From MRBY01 sp943371005 (GTDB taxonomy: Bacteria; Cyanobacteriota; Cyanobacteriia; Cyanobacteriales; MRBY01): a stretch of 64,000 nucleotides of DNA. The stretch is taken from the NCBI GenBank assembly GCA_943371005.1, contig CALRTB020000004.1:186001-250000 (forward strand), written 5' to 3'. Shown here piece after piece: positions 24,490-32,732 of the stretch. The translations under genes were made by a program, and so were the position numbers. Numbering within the stretch: position 1 is the first letter of the stretch; each line of letters starts with the position of its first letter. Under the pieces are notes generated by a model. The model saw only the letters and a list, made by a program, of their open reading frames with translations. It had not been told where the DNA came from and ran no database searches.

Positions 24490-25578
24490 GTGACCAATTC
24501 AACCCAACATATCGTCGTTGCTTCTACCGAACCCTACAGTGGAAAATCTGCTGTGCTACTTGGGTTGGTACAGAGCCTTAAGCAAAAAGGCATCTCTGTG
24601 GCCTACAGTAAGCCCATCGGTACGGTCTGGCATGACGAGCAGAATGGGCGGTTCACCCGCATCGAAGATGATCTCCGGTTCCTCGGGGAAGCCTTTGGTC
24701 TCAAGGAAACAGAAGTGCGATCGCCGGTACTTTTTCTGGATGAAGCGACGGTGGCCCAGCGACTCACGGGTCAAGATCAAACCGATTACCCCCAAAAGCT
24801 CAAGGATGATCTAGGGGCGATCGCCAGTGACATCACCTTTATCGAAGCCCCCAAAAGCCTCTGGGAAGGGAGCCTATTCAACCTCTCCGCCGGGGAAATT
24901 GCCGCGACCCTAGGGGCCAAAATTCTGTTAGTAATTCCCTACCATCACAAACTCTTAGTTGATAGTTTGTTGACAATTTATCGTTTCCTGGGCGATCGCC
25001 TCATGGGAGTGGTGATTAACAAAATTCCCCCCGAAGCCCTCGAAACCGCCGAAACCCAAATTAAGCCCTTCCTCGCCCAGCGTGGGATCGATGTCTATGG
25101 GCTTGTCCCCGCTGACCGTATCCTCCGCAGTGTGACGGTGCGGGAATTGGTCAAGCGCCTCAATGCTGAAGTCCTCTGTCGGGCCAATCGTCTAGATCTG
25201 ATGGTCGAGAGTCTCACCATTGGTGCGATGAATGTGAACTCGGCGCTGAAATATTTTCGGCAACGGCAAAATATGGCGGTAGTCACGGGGGGCGATCGCA
25301 CGGATCTTCAACTGGCTGCCCTAGAAACCTCAACCCAATGTCTGATCCTGACAGGCCATGTGGCTCCCCAGGAAATTATTCTCAACCGCGCTGAAGATCT
25401 AGAAATTCCCATTCTATCGGTGGACTATGACACCCTGACCACTGTCGAAATCATCGACCAAGCCTTTAACCATGTGCGCCTTCAGGAGCCGATTAAGGTA
25501 GAGGTAGCCCAGACCCTATTCCAAAAGCATTTTGACTTCGAGCGTTTCTTGGCCCAGATGCCCTTTCCCGTTGCCTAG
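24490..25578 (+). CDS. BioD-like P-loop protein with DRTGG domain (phosphotransacetylase-family N-terminal type)
   Basis: A 362-residue protein. The N-terminal half is a dethiobiotin-synthetase-like P-loop domain with STEPYSGKSAVLLGL and KPIGTVWHD. The C-terminal part (about 215-330) is a DRTGG-type domain. The same pair occurs at the N-terminus of long phosphate acetyltransferases, but the catalytic acetyltransferase domain is absent, so it is probably regulatory or nucleotide-binding. Two GTG codons are possible; the second, at 24490, is favoured because AAGGAG lies eight bases upstream, against two for the first. Confidence 0.85.
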   Translation: MTNSTQHIVVASTEPYSGKSAVLLGLVQSLKQKGISVAYSKPIGTVWHDEQNGRFTRIEDDLRFLGEAFGLKETEVRSPVLFLDEATVAQRLTGQDQTDYPQKLKDDLGAIASDITFIEAPKSLWEGSLFNLSAGEIAATLGAKILLVIPYHHKLLVDSLLTIYRFLGDRLMGVVINKIPPEALETAETQIKPFLAQRGIDVYGLVPADRILRSVTVRELVKRLNAEVLCRANRLDLMVESLTIGAMNVNSALKYFRQRQNMAVVTGGDRTDLQLAALETSTQCLILTGHVAPQEIILNRAEDLEIPILSVDYDTLTTVEIIDQAFNHVRLQEPIKVEVAQTLFQKHFDFERFLAQMPFPVA

Positions 25579-25649
25579 GACCTTTGCCAACGCTTATGCT
25601 TAGATCCTAGATACCAGCGACTTTTTGTAATTTCTTATCCTCAAGTCCC

Positions 25650-26870
25650 ATGCAAGCTTTAGAGCGTCCCGTGCCAACGACCGATTCCCTTGTGGATACT
25701 ACTATCCATCGCCGGAAAACCAGAGCCGTCAAGGTGGGTAATGTCACCATCGGCAGTGATTATCCTGTGGTTGTCCAGTCGATGATCAACGAAGATACCC
25801 TTGACGTGGAGGGCTCTGTGGCGGCAATCCGCCGACTCCATGAAATTGGCTGCGAAATTGTCCGGGTAACTGTTCCGAGTATGGCCCACGCCCGCTCCCT
25901 GGCTCAAATCAAAGCCAAGCTCGCTGAAACCTACCAAGCAGTGCCGATTGTGGCGGATGTCCACCATAACGGCATGAAAATTGCCCTAGAAGTGGCAAAA
26001 CACGTGGATAAAGTGCGCATCAACCCTGGTCTTTATGTTTTTGAACAGGCCAGCGGCGATCGCACCGGTTATACCGAAGCAGAATTTGCGGCCATTGGCG
26101 AAAAGATTCGTGAAACCCTCGAACCCTTGGTGGTTTCCCTGCGGGATCAAGGGAAAGCAATGCGCATTGGCGTGAACCATGGCTCCCTCGCGGAACGGAT
26201 GCTCTTCACCTATGGGGATACCCCCGAAGGCATGGTGGAATCAGCCCTAGAATTTATTCGAATTTGTCAGTCCCTCGATTTCCACAACCTGATCATCTCC
26301 ATGAAGGCGTCCCGTGTCCCGGTGATGTTGGCTGCCTATCGCCTCATGGCTAAACGGATGGATGAACTGGGCATGGACTATCCCCTCCACCTGGGCGTAA
26401 CCGAAGCCGGAGATGGGGAATATGGCCGAATTAAATCCACCGCTGGCATTGGCACACTCCTGGCTGAAGGCATTGGGGACACCATCCGTGTTTCCCTGAC
26501 TGAAGCTCCTGAAAAAGAAATTCCCGTTTGCTACAGCATCCTCCAAGCCCTGGGACTGCGTAAAACCATGGTGGAATACGTCGCCTGTCCCTCCTGTGGC
26601 CGGACGCTTTTCAACCTTGAAGAAGTGCTCCATAAGGTGCGCGAAGCAACAAATCACCTCACGGGCTTAGATATTGCCGTGATGGGTTGTATCGTCAATG
26701 GCCCTGGTGAAATGGCTGACGCAGATTATGGCTATGTGGGGAAAACGCCCGGTGTGATTTCCCTATACCGTGGTCGCGAAGAAATTCGTAAAGTCCCGGA
26801 AGCCCAGGGGGTTGAAGAACTGATTAACCTCATTAAAGCTGATGGTCGCTGGGTTGATCCGCCCCAATAG
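25650..26870 (+). CDS. ispG: 4-hydroxy-3-methylbut-2-enyl-diphosphate synthase
   Basis: Iron-sulfur enzyme of the MEP isoprenoid pathway that feeds carotenoid, phytol and quinone synthesis; the cyanobacterial form is ferredoxin dependent. The 406-residue protein has the TIM-barrel part with TVGNVTIGSDYPVVVQSM-like sequence and IVADVHHNGMKIALE, then the cluster ligands in ACPSCGRTLFNLEE and GCIVNGPGEMADADYG. Length fits the short bacterial form. A good terminator follows it. Confidence 0.96.
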   Translation: MQALERPVPTTDSLVDTTIHRRKTRAVKVGNVTIGSDYPVVVQSMINEDTLDVEGSVAAIRRLHEIGCEIVRVTVPSMAHARSLAQIKAKLAETYQAVPIVADVHHNGMKIALEVAKHVDKVRINPGLYVFEQASGDRTGYTEAEFAAIGEKIRETLEPLVVSLRDQGKAMRIGVNHGSLAERMLFTYGDTPEGMVESALEFIRICQSLDFHNLIISMKASRVPVMLAAYRLMAKRMDELGMDYPLHLGVTEAGDGEYGRIKSTAGIGTLLAEGIGDTIRVSLTEAPEKEIPVCYSILQALGLRKTMVEYVACPSCGRTLFNLEEVLHKVREATNHLTGLDIAVMGCIVNGPGEMADADYGYVGKTPGVISLYRGREEIRKVPEAQGVEELINLIKADGRWVDPPQ

Positions 26871-26904
26871 TTTTTGACAGAAATTTTTTCTCAATCATTG
26901 AGTT

Positions 26905-26939
26905 ACCCAGGCGATATAACTTCATCCCCTGGGTTTTTT
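26905..26939 (+). terminator. terminator after ispG
   Basis: ACCCAGG (26905-26911) pairs with CCTGGGT (26928-26934) and is followed by T residues. Confidence 0.85.
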
Positions 26940-27030
26940 GTCGTATCCGATCAATGAACCGATTAATGCAGCAGCGAAACCCTGACTATTTAAACTGTTA
27001 ATGGCAGAGATTTTCTATGGCGATCGCCGA

Positions 27031-27252
27031 CTAATCTTCAGCGTCCTCAGGGTAACGGGCGTCGTAGGCAGGGCGTTCTGCTTCACTGACGAGGTGTTTT
27101 AGGGCATCCAGACGCGAATTAAGCAGGAGTTGGGCAACGGTGGCCGCGTCTCCTTCTTTGATCTGCATGGTAGCGAGGGAATCAAAGAGTTTTTGGTAAC
27201 ACTGGTTGAGTTCGTGGTGTAGCTGAAAACGAATTTCGGAAGTATCACGCAT
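27031..27252 (-). CDS. small soluble protein, unknown function
   Basis: A 73-residue protein, MRDTSEIRFQLHHELNQ onward, helical and charged, ending in an acidic tail. The frame is open for another 87 codons upstream, but that stretch overlaps the next gene and is Arg-rich in the way out-of-frame translations are, so the internal ATG at 27252 is used. No named family recognised. It follows the 122-residue protein by 113 bases on the same strand. Confidence 0.6.
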   Translation of the reverse strand: MRDTSEIRFQLHHELNQCYQKLFDSLATMQIKEGDAATVAQLLLNSRLDALKHLVSEAERPAYDARYPEDAED

Positions 27253-27365
27253 GGGCCAAGGATTTATCGAATCTAAAAGGGCACATACTTTTTCATAGCA
27301 TGCTCTTCTGCCGTAGTTAAGGCGCGGCAATATATGTTGATTTTCCCAGAAAAATTTTCGGGACT

Positions 27366-27734
27366 TTAATCGAGTCGTTCGAGCATAGAACCGGGGCACC
27401 AATCGGTAAAGCCATCGACGGTAAACACCACATAATCGACTCCGTAGGCGTCCCAATAATCCACTACTTTGCCCTGTTTTTGCTCTGGATCTGACCGGCG
27501 TTGCACGAGGCAACCGAGGGGAAATTCTTGGGCGATCGCCTTATCTTTTAAATCCCTGAGCTTGAGAATGCGGCCTTGCTGATCTGCTGATAATTGTTTC
27601 CAGGCGATCGCCTTAAAGTCGGGATAGGCCTGGGTGAGGGTTTCAATTTCCGCCCAAGTCTGGGCTTGGGTAAGACATTCCGCCAATTGTTCAGGGGATT
27701 CAAGCACAGGGACAGAATGAGGAACGGTAGTCAT
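27366..27734 (-). CDS. conserved hypothetical protein, unknown function
   Basis: A 122-residue soluble protein. The first 70 residues are helical (LAECLTQAQTWAEIETLTQ). The rest looks like a small SH3-like beta-barrel, with LGCLVQRRSDPEQKQGKVVDYWDA and VDYVVFTVDGFTDWCPGSMLERLD seen in pieces. Such barrels often recognise RNA or protein partners. The ATG at 27734 is preferred to the one four codons upstream. It lies 15 bases after the aldo/keto reductase gene and is probably co-transcribed with it. Confidence 0.72.
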   Translation of the reverse strand: MTTVPHSVPVLESPEQLAECLTQAQTWAEIETLTQAYPDFKAIAWKQLSADQQGRILKLRDLKDKAIAQEFPLGCLVQRRSDPEQKQGKVVDYWDAYGVDYVVFTVDGFTDWCPGSMLERLD

Positions 27735-27749
27735 GACAAGCTTCAAAAT

Positions 27750-28724
27750 TTAACGGGATTGGAATGGATTTTGCACCATGGTTTTTGTGACTTGGGCTGC
27801 TGCTTGATCCAAAGCGGCCACCTCCCCAGAAGACAACTGCCATCCTAGGGCGCCAGCATTCTCCTGGGCTTGGGTGAGGTTTTTTGCCCCCGGAATCGGA
27901 ATTGTCTCTTTACAGATACACCAGTTTAAAGCGACCTGGGCCATGGTTTTTTGGTGCAGCGCCATCAGTTCCTGTAAACAACTCTGTAATGGAGCCATAT
28001 TTGGCAAGACTTGCTTGAAAACGCGTCGTCGTAGACCTTTGGGCAGAGGTTGATCTAAGCTGTATTTTCCGGTTAACAGACCGAGGGCCAGGGGACTGTA
28101 GGCGATTAGCTGAATCCCCAATTCATCGCATACTGCTTTAACGTCGTATTTCAGCACCGGATCCGTTGAAAGCAGAGAATACTGCACCTGTAATGTCCGA
28201 ATGGGCACGCCCCAATCCTGAAACCAGCGGTGCACCTCCCTTAGTCGCTGACCACCATAATTGGATAATCCGACGCCTTTTACCTGGCCCGCTTCGTAAA
28301 GTTCTGCCAAACCGCGCAATAATCGTTTTTCTTGCCAAGGGGCATAATTTGCCGTTGACCAATGCATTTGCACTAAATCAATTGGCCGCTGTAAACGTTT
28401 CGCGGAGGCAGCTCCAGCCCGTTTCATCGAGCCAGCGGTGAGCCGCCAAGGGTAGGGAGCCAGTTTAGTCGCTAGAACGATTTCCTGTTGGTGACGACCA
28501 GCGTAGGCTTGGGAAAATTGCCCCAGCAGGCTTTCGCTACGACCGCTTAAACGCCCGGTACCATAGGAATCCCCCGTATCAAAAAGGGTAATGCCGCTAG
28601 TCACACAGAAATTAAACACCTGTTGTAATTCTTGATCCATGCTGGGTTGGTAGCCCCACAGGAGGCGATTGCCCCAGGCCCAAGTGCCACAGCCCATGGT
28701 AGGGAGAATGAGTTGCTCTCGCAT
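27750..28724 (-). CDS. aldo/keto reductase
   Basis: NADPH-dependent oxidoreductase of the aldo/keto reductase superfamily, 324 residues, TIM barrel. The catalytic tetrad is visible: Asp and Tyr in LFDTGDSYGTG, Lys in VLATKLAP and His in IDLVQMHWST. The cofactor-binding end has ETIPIPGAKNLTQAQENAGAL. Related to the YhdN/perakine-reductase-like bacterial branch; substrate unknown. It is likely the first gene of a run with the two small minus-strand proteins. Confidence 0.9.
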   Translation of the reverse strand: MREQLILPTMGCGTWAWGNRLLWGYQPSMDQELQQVFNFCVTSGITLFDTGDSYGTGRLSGRSESLLGQFSQAYAGRHQQEIVLATKLAPYPWRLTAGSMKRAGAASAKRLQRPIDLVQMHWSTANYAPWQEKRLLRGLAELYEAGQVKGVGLSNYGGQRLREVHRWFQDWGVPIRTLQVQYSLLSTDPVLKYDVKAVCDELGIQLIAYSPLALGLLTGKYSLDQPLPKGLRRRVFKQVLPNMAPLQSCLQELMALHQKTMAQVALNWCICKETIPIPGAKNLTQAQENAGALGWQLSSGEVAALDQAAAQVTKTMVQNPFQSR

Positions 28725-28774
28725 AACATCGGTTTGAATGGAGTGAAATGTGGATAAAAGTCAGGAAAAGCTGA

Positions 28775-28864
28775 TTAGCGCCGACTGAAAATTTGCCAAC
28801 AGACCAGTAGGGTGACGCCAAAATAGCCGGCGATCGCCACCCAATCTAACACCGCAGTATCCAT
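28775..28864 (-). CDS. 29-residue single-span membrane protein
   Basis: MDTAVLDWVAIAGYF followed by GVTLLVCWQIFSRR: one hydrophobic segment with a basic C-terminus. A perfect AGGAGG lies nine bases before this ATG; another ATG two codons upstream (28870) is only three bases from it. The strength of the Shine-Dalgarno and the HIP1 site inside the ORF argue that it is translated. It lies 50 bases before the aldo/keto reductase start on the same strand and diverges from the atp operon. Family unknown; it resembles the small bitopic proteins found in photosynthetic complexes. Confidence 0.6.
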   Translation of the reverse strand: MDTAVLDWVAIAGYFGVTLLVCWQIFSRR

Positions 28865-28906
28865 CACCATAATCCTCCTGGGACGATTGATCCTCTCACC
28901 AAAGCA

Positions 28907-28951
28907 GGTTTGCGCCCTATAAAAATACCTTGAATCTCCCCAGGCGCAACC
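28907..28951. repeat. inverted repeat between the 29-residue gene and the atp operon
   Basis: GGTTTGCGCC (28907-28916) and GGCGCAACC (28943-28951) are complementary apart from one bulged T. The AT-rich loop contains CTATAAAAATACC. It lies in the 260-base divergent control region and may be an operator or part of a leader. Confidence 0.4.
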
Positions 28952-29033
28952 GATAAATCTCCCATCTTGAGACCTTTTACGGCCCTTGCCCTGGGTCGTG
29001 AGGAACTTTTTAAGGATTGTGACAATGGCGTGA

Positions 29034-29072
29034 TATGATTGCACGTGGTTTGTACTGTTTCCCTTGTACAAA
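29034..29072 (+). promoter_or_regulatory. candidate atp operon -10 box and 5' leader hairpin
   Basis: TATGAT (29034-29039) is a good -10 candidate, though no well-spaced -35 is visible. Just after the predicted start point lies a hairpin with perfect arms TTTGTAC (29049-29055) and GTACAAA (29066-29072) and a 10-base loop. A hairpin at the very 5' end would protect the long atp mRNA. Confidence 0.45.
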
Positions 29073-29130
29073 GCAATATAGACAGTCAAATAAATCGATC
29101 AAAACCCTTGATCTTCTAAACCTGCTGAGC

Positions 29131-29583
29131 GTGAATTCATCTGAGTCTCAAAGCCAATCAGACATTCCCAACTCTTCTAACTCAACCTTAGAAAATAATG
29201 GGGATTCGGCAAGTAACACCCCAATGGACGAGTACTATCAGCTCAAACAGTCCATTTTTTTTGTGACTCTTGCCATCAGTGGGGCGATCGCCCTATTGGT
29301 CTGGTACTTTTATTCTGCCCAAACAGCAGTGAGTTATCTCATTGGTGCTGGCGTTGGAATAATTTATTTGAGACAGTTGGCAAAAAGCGTAGAAAAAATC
29401 AGTAGCAACAATCCCAGAACAGGTTCCGGTCGCTTAGCCCTTTTTATCGGCTTGATCGTCATCGCAACCCAACTGGAGCAACTGGAAATCCTACCCGCTT
29501 TTTTAGGGTTCATTACCTATAAACTTGCCATCATTGTTTATGTCCTGCCGAATAGTTTACTTGCCGCAGACAAAGCAAATTAG
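29131..29583 (+). CDS. atpI: ATP synthase protein I
   Basis: Small membrane protein encoded at the head of bacterial and cyanobacterial atp operons, thought to help c-ring assembly or ion uptake; not part of the core enzyme. The conserved part begins MDEYYQLKQSIFFVTLA and has four hydrophobic segments (FFVTLAISGAIALLVW, VSYLIGAGVGIIYL, LALFIGLIVIATQL, LAIIVYVLPNSLLAA). The GTG at 29131 gives 150 residues with a Ser/Asn-rich head; the ATG at 29224 gives 119. Neither has a clear Shine-Dalgarno. The ATG at 29035 would overlap the candidate promoter. Confidence 0.85.
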   Translation: MNSSESQSQSDIPNSSNSTLENNGDSASNTPMDEYYQLKQSIFFVTLAISGAIALLVWYFYSAQTAVSYLIGAGVGIIYLRQLAKSVEKISSNNPRTGSGRLALFIGLIVIATQLEQLEILPAFLGFITYKLAIIVYVLPNSLLAADKAN

Positions 29584-29636
29584 ATTCCGCCCTAGCCCTT
29601 GATTGTCGAGAGAAAGAACCGGGGAAAGATCATCAA

Positions 29637-30377
29637 ATGGAAATGCTTAATAGTTTAACTACATTTAGTTTATTTCCCCTTGCTGAACTCGAAGTCGGCA
29701 AACATTTTTATTGGGAACTCGGTGGCTTAAAAGTTCACGGACAGGTACTAATGACCTCTTGGTTCGTTATTGCCGTGCTCGTGCTTGCTTCGATCCTAGC
29801 AACCCGCAATGTTCAGCGTGTCCCTGGTGGTTTCCAAAACTTCATGGAATACGCCCTCGAATTTATTCGGGATCTGGTTAAAAACCAGCTAGGCGAAAAA
29901 GAATATCGTCCTTGGGTGCCCTTCATTGGAACATTGTTCCTCTTTATCTTCATTGCCAACTGGTCCGGTGCCCTTGTGCCTTGGAAAATCATTGGTTTAC
30001 CCGAAGGTGAATTGGCGGCTCCCACCAACGACATTAACACCACCGTAGCCCTAGCTCTGTTGACTTCCTTGGCATATTTTTATGCTGGGTTCAAAAAGCG
30101 TGGAATTGGTTACCTGAAAAAATATTTGGAACCGACCCCTATCCTGCTTCCAATTAACATTCTGGAAGATTTCACTAAGCCCCTCTCCCTGAGCTTCCGT
30201 CTTTTCGGAAACATCCTCGCGGACGAACTGGTGGTTGGTGTACTGGTTTTCTTGGTTCCCCTGATTATTCCTTTACCCTTGATGGCACTCGGTTTATTCG
30301 CCAGTGCGATCCAAGCGTTGATTTTTGCCACCCTCGCAGCAGCCTATATTGCTGAGGCGATGGAAGGCCATCACTAA
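29637..30377 (+). CDS. atpB: ATP synthase subunit a
   Basis: Membrane subunit forming the proton half-channels against the c-ring. The 246-residue protein has the essential arginine in LSLSFRLFGNILADE (Arg188) and the usual five-helix layout with FIANWSGALVPW in the first half. Length is typical of cyanobacterial and chloroplast subunit a (AtpI in plastid naming). It lies 53 bases after atpI and is followed by a 161-base gap with a small stem (AGCC/GGCT near 30410) before the c-subunit gene. Confidence 0.97.
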   Translation: MEMLNSLTTFSLFPLAELEVGKHFYWELGGLKVHGQVLMTSWFVIAVLVLASILATRNVQRVPGGFQNFMEYALEFIRDLVKNQLGEKEYRPWVPFIGTLFLFIFIANWSGALVPWKIIGLPEGELAAPTNDINTTVALALLTSLAYFYAGFKKRGIGYLKKYLEPTPILLPINILEDFTKPLSLSFRLFGNILADELVVGVLVFLVPLIIPLPLMALGLFASAIQALIFATLAAAYIAEAMEGHH

Positions 30378-30538
30378 GGGAAGGTTTTACTTCAGGATTA
30401 TTGATAAAAGCCCGAAGGCTAGCTAGAAATTTCAAGTCTATTTGTGTTTCTGGTCACTTTTTCTGTTAATTTTTTTGACGGGGATCTGTTTTAGAGACCT
30501 GTTTATACCCACTTCAATAACATCGAAAGGAAAAAATT

Positions 30539-30784
30539 ATGGATTCTTTAACTGCTGCTGCTTCTGTTATTGCTGCTGCTCTTGCTGTAGGTCTTGCGGC
30601 GATCGGCCCTGGTATTGGTCAAGGTAATGCTGCGGGTAGTGCAGCTGAAGGGATTGCCCGTCAACCCGAAGCGGAAGGCAAAATCCGCGGTACTCTCCTC
30701 CTCAGCTTGGCTTTTATGGAAGCTTTAACCATCTACGGTCTTGTTGTTGCCCTCGTTCTTTTGTTTGCAAACCCCTTTGCATAA
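30539..30784 (+). CDS. atpE: ATP synthase subunit c
   Basis: Proteolipid of the rotary ring, 81 residues in a helical hairpin. The polar loop has RQPE at 41-44 and the proton-carrying glutamate is Glu61 in LLLSLAFMEALTIYG. The surrounding residues fit a proton-type, not sodium-type, ring. AAAGGA lies about seven bases ahead of the ATG, the clearest Shine-Dalgarno of the operon, in keeping with the many copies of c needed per enzyme. Called atpH in plastids. Confidence 0.97.
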   Translation: MDSLTAAASVIAAALAVGLAAIGPGIGQGNAAGSAAEGIARQPEAEGKIRGTLLLSLAFMEALTIYGLVVALVLLFANPFA

Positions 30785-30844
30785 AGAGAAACCGAACTGG
30801 GTTTAGGTCATTCGATGCCGATTTAAAGGCAGCTTACCTGGATG

Positions 30845-30890
30845 ATCTAGGCCCCGTTTTTCCCTGGGACAATGGGGTAACCCCCTAGAT
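30845..30890 (+). other. intercistronic stem-loop between atpE and the b' gene
   Basis: ATCTAGG (30845-30851) pairs with CCTAGAT (30884-30890), and CCCC (30852-30855) can extend it by pairing with GGGG (30874-30877) across a bulge. No T run follows, so it is more likely an RNA processing or stability element than a terminator. It may help the c-subunit message outlast its neighbours. Confidence 0.5.
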
Positions 30891-30934
30891 GTATAAACTC
30901 TATAAGACCCAAACACGGTGGGGTCAATTGATAA

Positions 30935-31420
30935 ATGACACACTGGACAATTGTTTTAGCAACTGAAGCAGTCGAGAAAACCGCTGAGGGTGGTCTTTTT
31001 GATTTTGACGCAACGCTCCCCGTGATGGCCATTCAGTTTTTGGTCTTAGCGGCGTTGTTAAATAAGCTTTTTTATAAGCCTATTGGTCAAGCGATTGACG
31101 ACCGTTCCGATTATATTCGCACCAACTTAGTGGACGCGAAAGAACGTCAGCAAAAGGCGGAGGACTTAGCCGTTCAATATGAGCAAGAGCTCCGTGATGT
31201 GCGTCGTGAAGCCCAGGATGTGATTGCCAAAGCTCAGGCTGAAGCTCAAAAGGTTGTGGCGGCTGAAGTGAAGTCTGCCCAGGCTGAGGCTTTGGCGGAG
31301 CGGGAAAAAGCAGCCTTGGAAATCGAGGCACAACGGGAATCTGCGTTCAAATCCCTTGAACAGCAAGTTGATTCTCTGAGCCAGGCGATCGCCTCTAAAT
31401 TAGTTGGGGCAAAGCTTTAG
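30935..31420 (+). CDS. atpG: ATP synthase subunit b'
   Basis: Second peripheral-stalk subunit of photosynthetic F-ATPases, forming a heterodimer with b. The 161-residue protein has one membrane segment (about 28-48, VMAIQFLVLAALLNKLFYKP) and a long Ala/Glu/Gln-rich helix. Also named atpF2. The presence of both b and b' is a cyanobacterial/plastid trait. Confidence 0.95.
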   Translation: MTHWTIVLATEAVEKTAEGGLFDFDATLPVMAIQFLVLAALLNKLFYKPIGQAIDDRSDYIRTNLVDAKERQQKAEDLAVQYEQELRDVRREAQDVIAKAQAEAQKVVAAEVKSAQAEALAEREKAALEIEAQRESAFKSLEQQVDSLSQAIASKLVGAKL

Positions 31421-31549
31421 GGTAGTGCGGTTTTCGCTGCCTAGATGGGAACTCTTGAAGATTTCAAGCTTTTATATCTTTAAGAAAAAGAGTTATCCAT
31501 TTTTAGATGTATACACCATAAGCAAATAGCGCTGGGGTAGATCGATATC

Positions 31550-32077
31550 ATGGGAATTATTTCCTACCTTGCCACCGCATCGGAGGGTGGTTTTCATTTA
31601 AACTTCGACATTTTAGAAACAAACATTATCAACCTTGCGATCATCATTGGGGTTCTGTACGTCTATGGGAGCAAGTTTATTGGCAACATTTTAGAGACGC
31701 GCAAAAGCAAAATTGTCGCCGATCTAGAAGATGCTGAAAACCGCGCGAAAAAAGCCCAAGAAGCACTGACAAAAGCCCAAAAAGACCTCGAGCAGGCCCA
31801 GGCCCAGGCTGCCAAGATTCGTGAAGACGCCAAGGTTGCCGCAGAAAAAACCAAGCAAGATATTTTGGCTAAAGGTCGCGATGAAGTTGAAAAACTCAAG
31901 GCCTCTGCGGTGAAAGAATTAAGCACAGAACAAGCAAAAGTAATCACCGAGCTGAAGCGACGGGTTGCAGAACTTGCTCTGGCAAAAGTGGAAGCTCAAT
32001 TGCGGTCTGATTTGGATGAGTCTGCTCAAGCCAAGTTAGTGGATCGCAGCATTGCACAACTGGGAGGTGGCGCATGA
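31550..32077 (+). CDS. atpF: ATP synthase subunit b
   Basis: Peripheral stalk subunit, 175 residues: a short N-terminal segment, one membrane helix (about 25-44, IINLAIIIGVLYVYGSKFIG) and a long charged coiled coil. The TGA stop overlaps the ATG of the delta gene (ATGA at 32074-32077), so the two are translationally coupled. Confidence 0.96.
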   Translation: MGIISYLATASEGGFHLNFDILETNIINLAIIIGVLYVYGSKFIGNILETRKSKIVADLEDAENRAKKAQEALTKAQKDLEQAQAQAAKIREDAKVAAEKTKQDILAKGRDEVEKLKASAVKELSTEQAKVITELKRRVAELALAKVEAQLRSDLDESAQAKLVDRSIAQLGGGA

Positions 32078-32631
32078 AAGGCAACACAATGATTGCTCAA
32101 GTCGTTGAGCCCTATGCTGGTGCCCTGATGAACCTTGCGCAGGAGACCAATAAAGTCGAAGCATTCGCAGAAAATTGCCGGGCCTTACTGTCGCTCCTCC
32201 AAGAGTCTGCAGAGTTCCGGTCTTTTGTGATGAATCCTTTGGTCAAAGCAGAGGATAAAAAAGGCGTCCTACAAGGGGTTTGTGGCCAGGATGTAGATAC
32301 CTACTTCCTCAACTTCTTGTTTCTGCTCGTAGATCGTCGGCGCATTGTTTTCCTCGAAGGCATTTGTCAGGAATTCGTTGCCCTCCAGCGAAAACTGAAC
32401 AATATTGTTCTCGCTGATGTCACGAGTGCTCAGCCGTTGACCACTGATCAAGAAGCGGCGATCGCCGATCAAGTTAAACAAATGACTGGGGCCAATGCCG
32501 TTGAACTAAACATTGCCACCGATGCCGATTTGATTGGTGGTGTCGTGATCAAGGTCGGTTCCAAAGTCTTCGACGCTAGCTTGCGGGGCCAACTCCGTCG
32601 GATCAGCATGGATCTATTAGGCTCAAACTAA
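32074..32631 (+). CDS. atpH: ATP synthase delta subunit
   Basis: Links the peripheral stalk to the top of F1. The 185-residue protein has the helical N-terminal domain (VVEPYAGALMNLAQ) and the C-terminal part ending IGGVVIKVGSKVFDASLRGQLRRI. The ATG at 32074 overlaps the atpF stop; a second ATG five codons later (32089) could also start the protein. Called atpD in plastid and some cyanobacterial naming. Confidence 0.96.
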   Translation: MKGNTMIAQVVEPYAGALMNLAQETNKVEAFAENCRALLSLLQESAEFRSFVMNPLVKAEDKKGVLQGVCGQDVDTYFLNFLFLLVDRRRIVFLEGICQEFVALQRKLNNIVLADVTSAQPLTTDQEAAIADQVKQMTGANAVELNIATDADLIGGVVIKVGSKVFDASLRGQLRRISMDLLGSN

Positions 32632-32732
32632 GCTGGTGCCAATTTTTTGGACCTGTTTTAACACCGGCCACTTAACTTTAAAAGTGTCTCAATAGACTGT
32701 CCCTAGAATTAACCTTATTTAACAGTACAGAC

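Noticed and set aside
27253..27513. Upstream extension of the 73-residue minus-strand protein to 160 residues
   Set aside because: The extension overlaps the 122-residue gene and is Arg-rich in an out-of-frame manner; the ATG at 27252 is more plausible.
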